Shown here: piece by piece, positions 33,944-43,949 of the stretch
How the letters are laid out: each line of letters opens with the position of its first letter
Position numbering within the stretch: position 1 is the first letter of the stretch
NCBI RefSeq assembly: GCF_001997345.1
Contig: NZ_CP019606.1
Span: 496,001 to 560,000 of the forward strand
From: Tessaracoccus aquimaris
GTDB taxonomy: Bacteria > Actinomycetota > Actinomycetes > Propionibacteriales > Propionibacteriaceae
Direction of reading: 5' to 3'
DNA: 64,000 nucleotides
Notes under the pieces: generated by a model
Database searches by the model: none
Seen by the model: the letters and a program-made list of their open reading frames with translations, nothing else
What the model was told of the DNA's origin: nothing
Position numbers and translations under genes: made by a program

Positions 33944-35899
33944 ATGACTATGACGCCAGCGCTTCCAACCCACTCGGTGTTCGACAGGCTCGAGCCGCTG
34001 CTCGCTCAGGTGAGCAAGCCGATCCAGTACGTCGGCGGGGAACACAACTCCGTCGTCAAGGACTGGGACTCCGTCGACGTGCGGTGGTGCCTCTCGTACC
34101 CGGACGCCTACGAGGTCGGGCAGCCCAACCAGGGCGTCGCGATCCTGTACGAGGTGCTCAACGAGCGCGACTGGATCCTTGCGGAGCGCACCTACTCGGT
34201 CTGGCCGGACATGGAGGAGCAGATGCGCTCGCACTCCATCCCGCAGTTCACGCTCGACGCGCACCGCCCCGTCGGCCTGTTCGACGTGCTCGGCGTGTCG
34301 TTCTCGACCGAGTTGGGCTACACGAACCTGCTGAACCTGATCGACCTGTCGCAGCTCAGCCTGCACGCCGCCGACCGCGGCGAGGACGAGCCTCTTGTCA
34401 TCGCGGGCGGCCACGCCGCCTTCAACCCGGAGCCGATCGCCGACTTCATCGACGTCGCGGTGCTCGGCGACGGCGAGGAGGCCTCGCTGCTGATCTCCGA
34501 CATCATCCGCGAATGGAAGCTGGACGGGCGCGAGGGCGGCCGCGACGGGCTGCTGATGCGGCTCGCGCTGACCGGCGCCTTCTACGTGCCGCGCTTCTAC
34601 GACGTCGACTATCTCGACGACGGTCGCATCCAGCGCGTCGCGCCCAACCGCGCAGGGGTGCCGCACCAGGTGCGAAAGCACACGCTGATGGACCTCGACA
34701 AGTGGCCGTACCCGAAGAAGCCCATCGTGCCGATGGCCGAGACGGTGCACGAGCGCTACTCCGTCGAGATCTTCCGCGGCTGCACCCGCGGCTGCCGGTT
34801 CTGTCAGGCGGGCATGATCACCCGCCCGGTGCGGGAGCGCAACATCGAGACCATCGGCGCCATGGTGCAGGGCGGCCTGAAGGCCACCGGCCTTGAGGAG
34901 ATCGGGCTGCTCTCGCTGTCGTCGGCCGACCACTCCGAGATCGCGGAGGTGACCCGCCAACTCGCCGACCGCTACGAGGGCACCAACGTGTCCCTGTCGC
35001 TGCCGTCGACGCGCGTCGATGCGTTCAACATCGACCTGGCGAACGAACTGAGCCGCAACGGCCGCCGCTCCGGCCTCACGTTCGCCCCTGAGGGCGGCTC
35101 CGAGCGGATGCGCAAGGTGATCAACAAGATGGTCACCGAGGACGACCTGATCGACACGGTCGCCGCGGCGTTCTCGTCCGGGTGGCGCCAGGTGAAGCTG
35201 TACTTCATGTGCGGCCTGCCGACCGAGACCGACGAGGACGTGCTGGCGATCGCCTCGCTCGCGACCCGCGTGATCGAGACCGGGCGCAAGGCCTCGGGCA
35301 CGCGCGACATCCGCTGCACCGTCTCGATCGGCGGCTTCGTGCCGAAGCCCCACACGCCGTTCCAGTGGGCGGCGCAGGCGAGCGCCGAGACCATCGACCG
35401 GCGCCTGATGCTGCTGAAGGAGACGATCCGTCAGGATCGCAACTACGGCAAGGCCATCGGCATGCGCTACCACGACGGCAAGCCGGGCATCATCGAGGGA
35501 CTGCTGTCGCGCGGCGACCGTCGCGTCGGCCGTGTGATCGAGCGGGTCTGGCGCGAGGGCGGCAAGTTCGACGGGTGGAGCGAGCACTTCAGTTACGAGC
35601 GCTGGACGACCGCCGCCAACGAGGAACTGGCCCTCGAAGGCATCGACCTTGACTGGTTCACCACGCGCGAGCGGGGCTACGAGGAGGTCCTGCCGTGGGA
35701 TCACCTCGACGCCGGCCTCGACCGCGACTGGCTGTGGGAGGACTGGCAGGACGCCGTCGACGAGCGCGAGGTCGAGGACTGCCGCTGGACGCCCTGCTAC
35801 GACTGCGGCGTCTGCCCGCAGATGGACACCGAGATCCAGATCGGCCCAACGGGTCGCACCCTGCTTCCGCTGACGGTCGCCAAGCCGGACCTGGGCTGA
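33944..35899 (+). CDS. TIGR03960 family radical SAM protein with B12-binding-like domain
   Basis: Radical SAM enzyme of unassigned reaction. The N-terminal third resembles a cobalamin-binding fold (LGVSFSTELGYTNLL, IAGGHAAFNPEPIADFID). The [4Fe-4S] cluster motif CxxxCxxC is Cys280, Cys284, Cys287 in FRGCTRGCRFCQAG. The TIM-barrel SAM region follows (LSLPSTRVDAF, TFAPEGGSERMRK). A Cys-rich C-terminus (CRWTPCYDCGVCPQ) may hold a second metal site. Length 651 residues. In many bacteria its partner, a DUF2344/TIGR03936 protein, is the next gene or a fusion; here that partner lies 15.9 kb away at 51809. The pair is usually near RNase E/G and may act in RNA modification, which is inference. Confidence 0.92.
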   Translation: MTMTPALPTHSVFDRLEPLLAQVSKPIQYVGGEHNSVVKDWDSVDVRWCLSYPDAYEVGQPNQGVAILYEVLNERDWILAERTYSVWPDMEEQMRSHSIPQFTLDAHRPVGLFDVLGVSFSTELGYTNLLNLIDLSQLSLHAADRGEDEPLVIAGGHAAFNPEPIADFIDVAVLGDGEEASLLISDIIREWKLDGREGGRDGLLMRLALTGAFYVPRFYDVDYLDDGRIQRVAPNRAGVPHQVRKHTLMDLDKWPYPKKPIVPMAETVHERYSVEIFRGCTRGCRFCQAGMITRPVRERNIETIGAMVQGGLKATGLEEIGLLSLSSADHSEIAEVTRQLADRYEGTNVSLSLPSTRVDAFNIDLANELSRNGRRSGLTFAPEGGSERMRKVINKMVTEDDLIDTVAAAFSSGWRQVKLYFMCGLPTETDEDVLAIASLATRVIETGRKASGTRDIRCTVSIGGFVPKPHTPFQWAAQASAETIDRRLMLLKETIRQDRNYGKAIGMRYHDGKPGIIEGLLSRGDRRVGRVIERVWREGGKFDGWSEHFSYERWTTAANEELALEGIDLDWFTTRERGYEEVLPWDHLDAGLDRDWLWEDWQDAVDEREVEDCRWTPCYDCGVCPQMDTEIQIGPTGRTLLPLTVAKPDLG

Positions 35900-35911
35900 C
35901 CAGGGTCGGGC

Positions 35912-36952
35912 TCAGCGCGTAACGAAGACCGGCTCGCGGGTCAGCAGCATCTGCTCGGCGAGGGCGGGGCTGGAGCCCTCGACGACGTCGAGCGTGACGA
36001 TCCCGACGTTGCCCTTCGCGGTGACGGAGGCCACGGTCAAGCGGTCCGCGATCGGGGACTGGGTCGTGAACAGGGTTCCGTCGCGCCAGATCGCCTCCAG
36101 GGCCGCGACGTCGGGTTCCTCGGCGAACCGGTAGGCGACCACGACCTGGCCGCGCTTCCACCCGATGCCGATCGTGTCGAACGGCGTGGCGGGCGTCGCC
36201 TTCTCCAGGGCCTCCATCTGCTGTGCTGCCGAGCCAGGCGTCGCCGTCAGGTCGGGGGCCATCGGCATCGGGTCGGTCAGGATCGCCGAGAACACGTCCT
36301 CGCCGTCGAGGGCCTTTGCGACCTCGACCAGCGCCTTGTCGTCTGCGAGCGTGGGGCCATCGTCCCCCAGCCAGTCACGCACCAGCGGGGTGCTCGTGCT
36401 CATCGCGATGGCGTGCTTCTTCGCCGCGAACCGGATCGGCCTGCCGATCTGGTCGATGCCCTCCCTAGCGATATTTGGGGCCCCGTCCTCGCCGTCGAGG
36501 TCGCTGCGGACGCCGTCGCCGAGGTCCTTCAGGGAGTCGGGCAGCGTGTCCGGACCCAGGTCGCCCATCGCGACGGTGAAGGGCTGCGCGCCTTGCCCGT
36601 TGGCGACGTACCGGTCGGCGTCGAGCAGGTCGAAGCCGGCCAGTTTCTCGACGACCGCCGGATCGGAGCGCGTCGGCAGTTCGGGGAAGGGAAGGTAGAC
36701 GGCGGAGTCGAGGCCGAGCAGTCTCTGGGCGTTTTTCTCGTCGTGCGGGTCGAAACCGCCTGCCCTGCCCGCCCCCTCCAGGTCGCCCGCGACCACGAAG
36801 CGTGGCGACCCGACGGCGGTGGAGGGCACCTGCTCCAGGGAGGCGGCGAGCGACCACTTGCTGTCGATGTCGACCCCGCCGGTCGAGCAGCCCGCGAGGG
36901 CGAGGCAGGACAGGGCAAGCGCTGCTGCGGTGGCGCGGAGCGGACGTCGCAT
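35912..36952 (-). CDS. Putative lipoprotein of unknown function
   Basis: An exported lipoprotein with signal peptide RRPLRATAAALALSCLALAG and lipobox LAGC (Cys22). The mature part of about 325 residues has no motif I recognise. It is acidic, with alternating strand-like and helix-like segments and a single further cysteine-free domain (LLGLDSAVYLPFP, GIGWKRGQVVVAYRF). It has no close operon partner: an 88-base inverted repeat lies upstream and the convergent radical SAM gene ends 12 bases away. It marks the left edge of the block that separates the radical SAM gene from its usual partner. Confidence 0.75.
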   Translation of the reverse strand: MRRPLRATAAALALSCLALAGCSTGGVDIDSKWSLAASLEQVPSTAVGSPRFVVAGDLEGAGRAGGFDPHDEKNAQRLLGLDSAVYLPFPELPTRSDPAVVEKLAGFDLLDADRYVANGQGAQPFTVAMGDLGPDTLPDSLKDLGDGVRSDLDGEDGAPNIAREGIDQIGRPIRFAAKKHAIAMSTSTPLVRDWLGDDGPTLADDKALVEVAKALDGEDVFSAILTDPMPMAPDLTATPGSAAQQMEALEKATPATPFDTIGIGWKRGQVVVAYRFAEEPDVAALEAIWRDGTLFTTQSPIADRLTVASVTAKGNVGIVTLDVVEGSSPALAEQMLLTREPVFVTR

Positions 36953-37002
36953 GGAAGAGGCCTCTCGTCGGAGGCCGTCAGGCTAACAACGGTGCGGGGT
37001 CA

Positions 37003-37090
37003 GGCGTTGAGCAGCATTCGTGCCTCGTTGACGATGCGAGCGCTAACAGGCGCCCGCGCGGCGCACGAACATCGACTACTGCTCAACGCC
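37003..37090. repeat. Large imperfect inverted repeat (hairpin) between BCCT and lipoprotein genes
   Basis: GGCGTTGAGCAG (37003-37014) pairs with CTGCTCAACGCC (37079-37090). Nested inside, TTCGTGC (37017-37023) pairs with GCACGAA (37063-37069), leaving a small asymmetric bulge and a 39-base loop. It starts 6 bases past the BCCT stop on the minus strand, so it may act as that gene's terminator, but it is much larger than the other terminators here and has no T-run. Confidence 0.6.
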
Positions 37091-37096
37091 GGGGCC

Positions 37097-39079
37097 TCAC
37101 CGAGCGTCGGGGACGGGGCCCTGCTCCGTGACGGCGGTGTCGGGGACCTCGCCGTCGGGGACCGGCGGCACCGTGCCGTCGGCGACATCCTGCGCGTCGC
37201 CCTCGGGGGTCCAGCCGTCGGCGTAGGTGCCGGTGGCGTAGTCGTAGTCGACCGGCTGGCCCTCCTCGTCGGTGCGCTGGTACCAGTCGGTGACCTTCGC
37301 GTCGTGCGAGTCGAAGTCGGCCCCGGCGCCCTCGCCCTCCGGGGAGCGATGCACCGCGAGGCTGAAGTCGTCGCCGTAGCGGTCGACGCCCTTCTTGACG
37401 GCGTTGCGCAGCGCCGAGGTCGCGTAGGCCCTGCGGATCACCAGCGGGTCGGAGCGCAGGTCCTTCGCGAAGGAGATCATCATCGCCACCAGGATCGCCG
37501 CGAACGGGATGGCCGTGACGATGATCATGTTCTGCAGGCCTGAGAGCGCGTCGCCTCCGCCGATCAGCAGCATCACGACCGCGATGCCCATCATGGCGAG
37601 GCCCCAGAAGATCGTCACGAGTTTCGCGGGCTCCGAATTGCCGCGCTGCGACAGCGTTCCCATCACGATCGACGCGGAGTCGGCCGAGGTGATGAAGAAG
37701 ATCGCGATGATCACCATGCCGAGGAACGGCGTGACCTGCGCAAGCGGCAGGGTGGCGAGCACGTGGAAGAACATCTCCTCGGGGTCGCCGTCCGCGGAGA
37801 TGGGGTCCCCCTGGCTGCGCAGCCAGATGCTGCTGCCGCCCAGGATGCCGAAGGTCATCACGCACACGAGCGTCGGCATCGTGATCACGTACAAGACGAA
37901 CTCGCGCAGCGTCCTGCCCCGGGAGATCTTCGCCAGGAAGATGCCGACGAACGGGGACCAGGAGATCCACCATGCCCAGTAGAAGACGGTCCAGGTGCCG
38001 GTGAACGCCGCGGCGTCCGCTCCGTAGGCGGGGCCGAGGCCGAGCATGTGGAAGAAGCTCTGGAAGTACTCCATGATCGCGGCGGGCCACAGGTTCAGGA
38101 TGAAGAGCGTCGGGCCCGCGATGAAGATGAACAGCGACAGCACCAGTGCGAGCACCATGTTGATGTTGGACAGCCACCGGATGCCCCGGCCGACGCCGGA
38201 GACGGCGGAGGCGATGAAGCATGCGGTCAGCACGGCGATGATCGCGATCAGCGCCGCGTTGGGCAACTTGCCGATGCCGCTGACGATCTCGACGCCGCGG
38301 CCGATCTGCATGGCGCCGATGCCGAGCGAGGCGGACGTGCCGAACAGGGTCGCGACGATGGCGAAGATGTCGACCAGCCGGCCGGCGATGCCGTCGGCCC
38401 GCTTCTGCCCGAGCAGCGCGACCAGGATCGAGCTCATCAGCGGCACCCGGCCGCGGCGGAACGCGCCGTAGGCGACGGCGGCCCCCACGAGGCCATAGAT
38501 CGCCCAGGGGCCGATGCCCCAGTGGAAGAAGGTCTGCGCAAGCGCCTTGACCGCCGCCTCAGGGGTCTCGGGCGTCGTGGCACCGGGGGCGGGCGACTGG
38601 TAGTAGGTCAGCGGCTCGAGGGGGCCGAAGAAGATGATGCCGATGCCGATCCCCGCCGAGAACATCATGGCGATCCAGGAGAACTTCCGGTACTCCGGCT
38701 TCTCGTCGTCCTTGCCGAGCGGGATGTTGCCGTAGCGGCTCACCGCGATGAACAGCATGAAGAACAGGATCACCGCCACCAGTCCGGTGAACAGCCAGCC
38801 GACGTGGGCAAGGGTCCACTCCAGTGCCGCCTTCGAGACGGCGGAAAGGCTCTCGGTTGAGACGACGCCCCACGCGATGAATGAGATGATCAGGGCGGCG
38901 GTGACCCCGAAGACGACCTTGTCCGTGCCGTATCGGTTGCGCTGTTCCTCGACGCCGATCCCCGGCACGAGCGCGGGGTGGATGCCGTGCGGGTAGGTCT
39001 CGTCGACCTGCTTCAGAAGGCGCCTGGCCTTTGGCCCGATGCCCTCCTTCGGCGAACGGTTCTGGGGGTCGGGATGCAC
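37097..39079 (-). CDS. BCCT family transporter (betaine/carnitine/choline type)
   Basis: Secondary transporter for compatible solutes or related quaternary ammonium compounds, usually Na+-coupled. Twelve membrane helices are expected between about residues 55 and 550. The glycine-rich stretch MMFSAGIGIGIIFFG and the tryptophan-rich family signature WTVFYWAWWISWSPFVG are both clear. A C-terminal cytoplasmic tail of about 100 acidic residues follows; in BetP the C-terminal tail senses osmotic stress. Length 660 residues. The GTG at 39079 has GGAGGAG seven bases upstream and a TAAGGT box at 39116-39121. The exact substrate (betaine, choline, ectoine) cannot be decided. Confidence 0.92.
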   Translation of the reverse strand: MHPDPQNRSPKEGIGPKARRLLKQVDETYPHGIHPALVPGIGVEEQRNRYGTDKVVFGVTAALIISFIAWGVVSTESLSAVSKAALEWTLAHVGWLFTGLVAVILFFMLFIAVSRYGNIPLGKDDEKPEYRKFSWIAMMFSAGIGIGIIFFGPLEPLTYYQSPAPGATTPETPEAAVKALAQTFFHWGIGPWAIYGLVGAAVAYGAFRRGRVPLMSSILVALLGQKRADGIAGRLVDIFAIVATLFGTSASLGIGAMQIGRGVEIVSGIGKLPNAALIAIIAVLTACFIASAVSGVGRGIRWLSNINMVLALVLSLFIFIAGPTLFILNLWPAAIMEYFQSFFHMLGLGPAYGADAAAFTGTWTVFYWAWWISWSPFVGIFLAKISRGRTLREFVLYVITMPTLVCVMTFGILGGSSIWLRSQGDPISADGDPEEMFFHVLATLPLAQVTPFLGMVIIAIFFITSADSASIVMGTLSQRGNSEPAKLVTIFWGLAMMGIAVVMLLIGGGDALSGLQNMIIVTAIPFAAILVAMMISFAKDLRSDPLVIRRAYATSALRNAVKKGVDRYGDDFSLAVHRSPEGEGAGADFDSHDAKVTDWYQRTDEEGQPVDYDYATGTYADGWTPEGDAQDVADGTVPPVPDGEVPDTAVTEQGPVPDAR

Positions 39080-39156
39080 GCGGTTCTCCTCCGCAGGGGC
39101 CAGGGACGATGCAGCACCTTACCCTTTAGGCGGTCAGCGGCCTCCTCCTTCGAGGG

Positions 39157-39924
39157 TCAGACGCCTGCCAGGAACGCGTCGACTGCTGCGAAGTAGGCCT
39201 CCGGGCGATCCCGCCTGACGCAGTGCCCGGCGCCCTCGATGTCGACGCACCGCACGAGCGGGTTGACGATCAGGTCCGGGTCGGGTGCCATCTCCCCGTC
39301 GACGGGCGTGAGGATGAGCGTCGGCACGGTCAACTCGCTGAACAGGCCCTGCTCCCAGGGGCCGGACGTCAGCCGGAGCCCCTCGCGCAGGTACACCCGG
39401 TCGACGCGCGGCTTCGAGTCGGCCCACGCCTCGATCTCGGCGCTCGACAACGGCGTCTCGCGGCCCATCCGGGCGACCTCGTCCGCGCGGTGCGACGTGA
39501 CCGCCTCGACGAAGGTGACCTGCTGGTCGCGGAACCCGGTGATGTCGAAGTGCGGATCGTCGACCGGCGGGGGCTTCGCCGGGTCCTCGAGCACGGCCGC
39601 CCTGACGAGGTCGGGCCGCTCGAGCGCGACCCGGGCAGCCAGGAAGCCGCCGAGCGAATGCCCGACCAGCACCGCCGGCGCGCCGACCGAGGCGAGCACC
39701 TCCTCGAGGTCGCGCTGCATCACCGCACAGACGTCCGCCAGTTGCGATGCCTCGAAGCGCGGCGAGGTGCCGTGGCCGCGCAGGTCGACGGCGACCAGGT
39801 CGTAGCGGTCGCGCCAACGCTCGACGGCGTCTGGCCAGTTGGTGCCGTCGTCGGTGAGGCCGTGCACGAGCACCATCGCCGGCGCCCCGGGTGTGCCGAG
39901 ACGATGCAGAGTCAACTCAGTCAT
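39157..39924 (-). CDS. Alpha/beta fold hydrolase
   Basis: Alpha/beta hydrolase of 255 residues. The oxyanion-region motif is VHGLTDDGTNW. The nucleophile elbow is GHSLGG (about residue 94), and the catalytic histidine is probably in GAGHCVRRDRPE near the C-terminus. No signal peptide, so cytosolic. The first residues TELTLHRLGTPGAPAMVLVHG are typical of esterases and C-C hydrolases; the substrate is unknown. It is divergent from the DUF1846 gene with only 64 bases between them and lies upstream of the BCCT gene, which has its own promoter. Confidence 0.85.
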   Translation of the reverse strand: MTELTLHRLGTPGAPAMVLVHGLTDDGTNWPDAVERWRDRYDLVAVDLRGHGTSPRFEASQLADVCAVMQRDLEEVLASVGAPAVLVGHSLGGFLAARVALERPDLVRAAVLEDPAKPPPVDDPHFDITGFRDQQVTFVEAVTSHRADEVARMGRETPLSSAEIEAWADSKPRVDRVYLREGLRLTSGPWEQGLFSELTVPTLILTPVDGEMAPDPDLIVNPLVRCVDIEGAGHCVRRDRPEAYFAAVDAFLAGV

Positions 39925-39974
39925 GTCGGGATGTTAACAACCGCATGGATGGGGGATTACCGGGGGCGGCACGA

Positions 39975-39980
39975 TACGAT
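39975..39980 (+). promoter_or_regulatory. -10 box of the DUF1846 gene
   Basis: TACGAT ends eight bases before the GTG at 39989, again without a ribosome binding site. No -35 is clear. Confidence 0.4.
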
Positions 39981-39988
39981 CGACCTCC

Positions 39989-41482
39989 GTGACGCGCAAC
40001 GTGGGTTTTGACCGGGAACGCTATCTGGCTCTGCAGTCGGAGCACATCAACGAGCGGCGGGAGCGCTTCGGCGGCAAGCTGTATCTCGAGTTCGGCGGAA
40101 AGCTCTTCGACGACCACCACGCGTCGCGCGTCCTGCCCGGCTTCACCCCCGACAACAAGATCCAGATGCTGGAGACCATCAAGGACGACGTCGAGGTCGT
40201 CATCGCGGTCTCGGCGCACGACCTGGCCCGCAACAAGGTGCGCGCCGACCTCGGCATCACCTACGAGTTGGACGTGCTGCGCCTGATCGATGAGTTCCGC
40301 TCCTACGGGCTGCTCGTCGGCAGCATCGTGATCACGCAGATGACCGACGAGCACCGTCAGGCGCGCGCCTTCAAGCGCAAGCTGGAGCGCCTCGGGCTGA
40401 AGGTCTACCGGCACTATCCGATCAAGGGCTATCCCAACGACGTGTCCCTGATCGTCAGCGACGCGGGCTACGGTCGCAACGACTACATCGAGACGGAGCG
40501 CGACGTGGTCGTCGTGACCGCGCCCGGGCCGGGCAGCGGCAAGATGGCGACCTGCCTGTCGCAGCTCTACCACGACCACCAACGCGGCATCAGCTCCGGC
40601 TACGCCAAGTACGAGACGTTCCCGATCTGGAACCTTCCGCTCGACCACCCCGTCAACCTCGCCTACGAGGCAGCCACCGCCGACCTCGACGACGTCAACA
40701 TGATCGACCCGTACCACCTTGCCGCCTACGGCGAGCAGTGCGTCAACTACAACCGCGACGTCGAGATCTTCCCAGTGTTGAAGCTGCTTCTGGAGCGGCT
40801 GACGGGCAGCTCGCCGTACGAGTCGCCCACCGACATGGGCGTCAACATGGCGGGGGTGTGCATCTCCGACGACGAGGTGTGCCGCGACGCCGCCAAGCAG
40901 GAGATCATCCGGCGCTACTTCAAGGCACTGGTCGCCGAGCGCCGCGACGAACTCGAGCCGACGGTGTCCGACCGGATCGCGCTGACGATGAGCCAGGTCG
41001 GGATCGTGCGCGAGGACCGACCGGTGGTCCCGCCTGCGCTGGAGGTGGAGCGCCGCACCAAGGCGCCCGCCGCCGCCATGGAACTGGCCGACGGCCGGAT
41101 CATCACGGGCAAGACCTCCCCGCTGCTCGGCGCCTGCTCGGCGATGCTGCTCGACGCGCTGAAGGAGTTGGCCGGGATCGACCCGAAGGTGCGGCTGCTC
41201 TCACCGGAGACCATCGAGCCCATCCAGACCCTCAAGACGGCGCATCTTGGCAGCCTCAACCCCAGGCTGCACACCGACGAGGTGCTGATCGCGCTGTCGG
41301 TGAGCGCCACCTACGACCCGAACGCGAAGGCGGCGCTGGAGCGGCTCAGTGAACTGCGCGGCTGCGACGTGCATAGCAGCGTGATCCTCGGCTCGGTCGA
41401 CGAATCGATCCTGCGGAACCTGGGCGTCAACGTGACCAGCGAGCCCGTCTACCAGTCGAAGAAGCTCTACAAGAAGCGCTAG
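39989..41482 (+). CDS. DUF1846 domain-containing protein
   Basis: A soluble 497-residue protein of the DUF1846 family, which is widespread and structurally known but not assigned a reaction. Recognisable conserved stretches are [20 protein letters not shown] near the start, [20 protein letters not shown] (a P-loop-like GPGSGK, about residues 176-190) and [11 protein letters not shown]. The P-loop-like sequence suggests nucleotide binding, which is an inference. The GTG start follows a -10 box by eight bases. The last bases overlap the end of the convergent MFS gene by four bases. Confidence 0.85.
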   Translation: MTRNVGFDRERYLALQSEHINERRERFGGKLYLEFGGKLFDDHHASRVLPGFTPDNKIQMLETIKDDVEVVIAVSAHDLARNKVRADLGITYELDVLRLIDEFRSYGLLVGSIVITQMTDEHRQARAFKRKLERLGLKVYRHYPIKGYPNDVSLIVSDAGYGRNDYIETERDVVVVTAPGPGSGKMATCLSQLYHDHQRGISSGYAKYETFPIWNLPLDHPVNLAYEAATADLDDVNMIDPYHLAAYGEQCVNYNRDVEIFPVLKLLLERLTGSSPYESPTDMGVNMAGVCISDDEVCRDAAKQEIIRRYFKALVAERRDELEPTVSDRIALTMSQVGIVREDRPVVPPALEVERRTKAPAAAMELADGRIITGKTSPLLGACSAMLLDALKELAGIDPKVRLLSPETIEPIQTLKTAHLGSLNPRLHTDEVLIALSVSATYDPNAKAALERLSELRGCDVHSSVILGSVDESILRNLGVNVTSEPVYQSKKLYKKR

Positions 41483-42663
41483 GCGCCCAGTTCGTCCTCG
41501 ACGAGAACGGGGCGGCAGGCGTACAGGCCTGCGAGCAGCATCGGCGCCACGAGGCACAGTTGGAGCGCGATCGGCGCCGTCCAGCCGCCCGTGACGGAGT
41601 GCAGCACCCCGAACGACAGCGGCCCGAGGGTCGCGATGACGTAGCCGACCGACTGGGAGAAGCCGCTCAGCGCCGCGGTCGCCGTCGGCGTCCTCGCGCG
41701 GGTGCCGAACAGGGCAAGCAGCAGCGGGAACGAGGCGGTCCCCAGCGCCAGGAAGATCGCCCACAGCCAAGGGGCGCTGGACGGGGCGAGCAGCAGGCCC
41801 GTGTAGCCGGCCACCAGGAACGCCATGATCACCAGGAACAGCACCGTCGGGTTCCTGGTGCGTGCCACGTAGGCCGGGATCGCGAACGCAGGCACCAGCC
41901 CGACGCCGGTGGCGATCCCCAGCATCAGGCCCGCCTGCACCTCGTCGAGGCCCGCGGAGCGGTAGACGCTTGGCAGCCAGCCGAAGATCGAGTAGGCCTG
42001 CGCCGACTGGATGCCGAACAGCACCGCGAGCGCCCAACCGAGCCGGGTCCGCGCGATCTGGCCGAGCGTGACGCGGGACTGAGCGTCTGCGCGGCGCTTC
42101 GTGCGGGAGCGCAGCAGGGGAAGCCAGGCCACCAGGGCCGCCGCCGCGGCGACCACCCAGACCGCAAGCGCCGCGCGCCATCCGCCCATTGCGTGCGCGA
42201 CGGGGACGGTCGCGACGCTCGCGGTCGTGACGCCCACCGTCAAGGTGAACGAGTACAGGGCGGTGGCGAGGCCGATCCGGCGCGGATAGTGCTGGCGCAC
42301 CAGCGAGGGCATCAGGACGTTCGCCAGGGCCATGCCCGCCAGCGCCACCATCGACGTCAGCAGGAAGGGCACGGGGGAGGGCGCAAGCAGGCGCCCGACC
42401 TGGCCGAGGATCAGCACGCCGAGGGCGAGCGCGATGGCCAGGTGGTCGCCGAGTTTGCGAGCGATCGTCGGGGCGAGCGCCCCGAAGCTCGCGAAGCAGA
42501 TGGTCGGCAGCGACGTCAGCAGGCCTGCGGTGGTGCCGGTCAGCCCGATGTCCGCGCTGATCTCTTCGAGCACCGGGCCGACCGCGACGGCGACCGGGCG
42601 CAGGTTGAACGCCAGCGCGAGCAGGGCGACCAGCGGCCACCAGCGGCGGAGGTGTTCGATCAC
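41479..42663 (-). CDS. MFS transporter (CynX/NimT-like)
   Basis: Twelve-helix major facilitator of about 394 residues. The opening segment ([21 protein letters not shown]) and [14 protein letters not shown] match the CynX/NimT group, whose members move cyanate, 2-nitroimidazole or other small anions; the substrate here is unknown. I chose the GTG at 42663 (GAAAGG 9-10 bases upstream, TATCGT box at 42691-42696) over a GTG at 42690, which abuts that -10 box and would lie before the expected transcript start. It is downstream of the beta-mannoside genes on the same strand but has its own promoter. Confidence 0.85.
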   Translation of the reverse strand: MIEHLRRWWPLVALLALAFNLRPVAVAVGPVLEEISADIGLTGTTAGLLTSLPTICFASFGALAPTIARKLGDHLAIALALGVLILGQVGRLLAPSPVPFLLTSMVALAGMALANVLMPSLVRQHYPRRIGLATALYSFTLTVGVTTASVATVPVAHAMGGWRAALAVWVVAAAAALVAWLPLLRSRTKRRADAQSRVTLGQIARTRLGWALAVLFGIQSAQAYSIFGWLPSVYRSAGLDEVQAGLMLGIATGVGLVPAFAIPAYVARTRNPTVLFLVIMAFLVAGYTGLLLAPSSAPWLWAIFLALGTASFPLLLALFGTRARTPTATAALSGFSQSVGYVIATLGPLSFGVLHSVTGGWTAPIALQLCLVAPMLLAGLYACRPVLVEDELGA

Positions 42664-42718
42664 GGTCAGGCCTTTCTCATCGGCCCGCACACGATACCCC
42701 GCCTCAGCGTCGCTTGCC

Positions 42719-43930
42719 TCAGGCGATCAGCAGCCCCCGGTCGACGGCCGTCGCCATCGACGGTGCGAGCGGCAGCCGGGGGATCAGCGTCGCCTGCACC
42801 GCGTGGTAGAGGTCGGGCTTGCCCGGCCACACCGTGTCGGTGGGGCGGTTGGTCGGGTCCAACTGGTGGAACCAGGACCCGAGGCGCAGGTCGCGGAAGC
42901 AGGCGTCGACGTGGTCCCACCAGCGCGCATAGTCATCGGCGTAGCGCTCGGAGCCGGTCCGCTGCAGCAGAGCGGCGGCGGCGCCGATGGCCTCTGCCGC
43001 CACCCAGTGCATCCGGTCGCGGGTGACGGGGGCGCCGTCCCAGCCGGTGGTGTAGACGAAGCCGTCTGCGCCGTCCGCGGCCCAGCCGTCGGCAACGGCA
43101 CGGTCGTACAGCGCCTCGGCGGCCTCCGCCCAGCCGGCCGCGGAGTCGCCGAGCGCGGCCTCCAGGTGCAGGAACAGGCGCGACCATTCGAGGCCGTGGC
43201 CGACGGTGGCGCCGTACGGGCGGAACGGGTCGTCCGGCCGGTCGACGTTGTATTCGAGTTGGGCGACCCAGGCGTCGTCGTAGTGCTCGGGCAGCCGCCA
43301 ACCGTTCGCCTCCGCCTGCGAGCGGGCGAACCGGGCGATCCGTTCCGCGCGGCGGAGCCACAGGTCGTCGCCGGTGACGTCGGCCGCGGCCAGGAAGGCC
43401 TCGACGGTGTGCATGTTGGCGTTGATGCCCCGGTACGGGTCGGTGGTGGAGAAGTCGGCGGAGACCGCGTCTGCGACCATGCCGTCCTCCTCGTTCCAGA
43501 ACCTCTCGATGACGCGAAGCGCCTCGTCCAGCAGGTCGCGGGCGCCGTCGAGCCCGGCGAGCGTCGCGGAACTGGAGGCGAGCACCACGAACGCGTGGTC
43601 GTAGGCCTCCTTGGCGCCCTGCCTGCGCGAGTCGTGGAACCAGCCGCCGTTGTCCCGGTCGCGCAGCGGCCCGCCGATCAGGCCGTCGAGCGCGCCCTGC
43701 GCGATGGCCCGCGCGCCGGGCCGGCCCATCAGAACGCCGAGCGAGTACACGTGCACGGTGCGGCAGGTGATCCACGCCTCGATGGCGTGGCCGGGCTCGG
43801 GGTCCCCGGAGGCGTCCAGCCAGGCGGCGCCCTGACCGGGCAGCACGGCCCGCGATCCGAAGCTCATCAGGCGCTCGGTCTCGGACTGGAGCCAGGAGCG
43901 GTGTTGGGCGATGGTGGGCCAGGGCAGCAT
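42719..43930 (-). CDS. AGE family sugar epimerase/isomerase (candidate mannose isomerase)
   Basis: An (alpha/alpha)6-barrel enzyme of the N-acylglucosamine 2-epimerase superfamily. Landmarks include GGWFHDS, KEAYDHAFVVLASS, INANMHTVEAFLAA, GHGLEWSRLFLHLEAA and DRMHWVAAEAIGAA; histidines in the last three are the expected catalytic and substrate-binding positions. Length 403 residues, ATG at 43930 with GAAGGA upstream. The gene lies 19 bases after the beta-mannosidase on the same strand, so conversion of free mannose to fructose is the likeliest reaction. Cellobiose 2-epimerase or GlcNAc epimerase activity cannot be excluded from sequence alone. Confidence 0.82.
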   Translation of the reverse strand: MLPWPTIAQHRSWLQSETERLMSFGSRAVLPGQGAAWLDASGDPEPGHAIEAWITCRTVHVYSLGVLMGRPGARAIAQGALDGLIGGPLRDRDNGGWFHDSRRQGAKEAYDHAFVVLASSSATLAGLDGARDLLDEALRVIERFWNEEDGMVADAVSADFSTTDPYRGINANMHTVEAFLAAADVTGDDLWLRRAERIARFARSQAEANGWRLPEHYDDAWVAQLEYNVDRPDDPFRPYGATVGHGLEWSRLFLHLEAALGDSAAGWAEAAEALYDRAVADGWAADGADGFVYTTGWDGAPVTRDRMHWVAAEAIGAAAALLQRTGSERYADDYARWWDHVDACFRDLRLGSWFHQLDPTNRPTDTVWPGKPDLYHAVQATLIPRLPLAPSMATAVDRGLLIA

Positions 43931-43949
43931 CGGGTGGTCCTTCTCGGGA

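Noticed and set aside
42664..42690. GTG at 42690 as start of the MFS gene
   Set aside because: It touches the TATCGT box at 42691-42696, so it would lie at or before the transcript start; the GTG at 42663 has a GAAAGG site.
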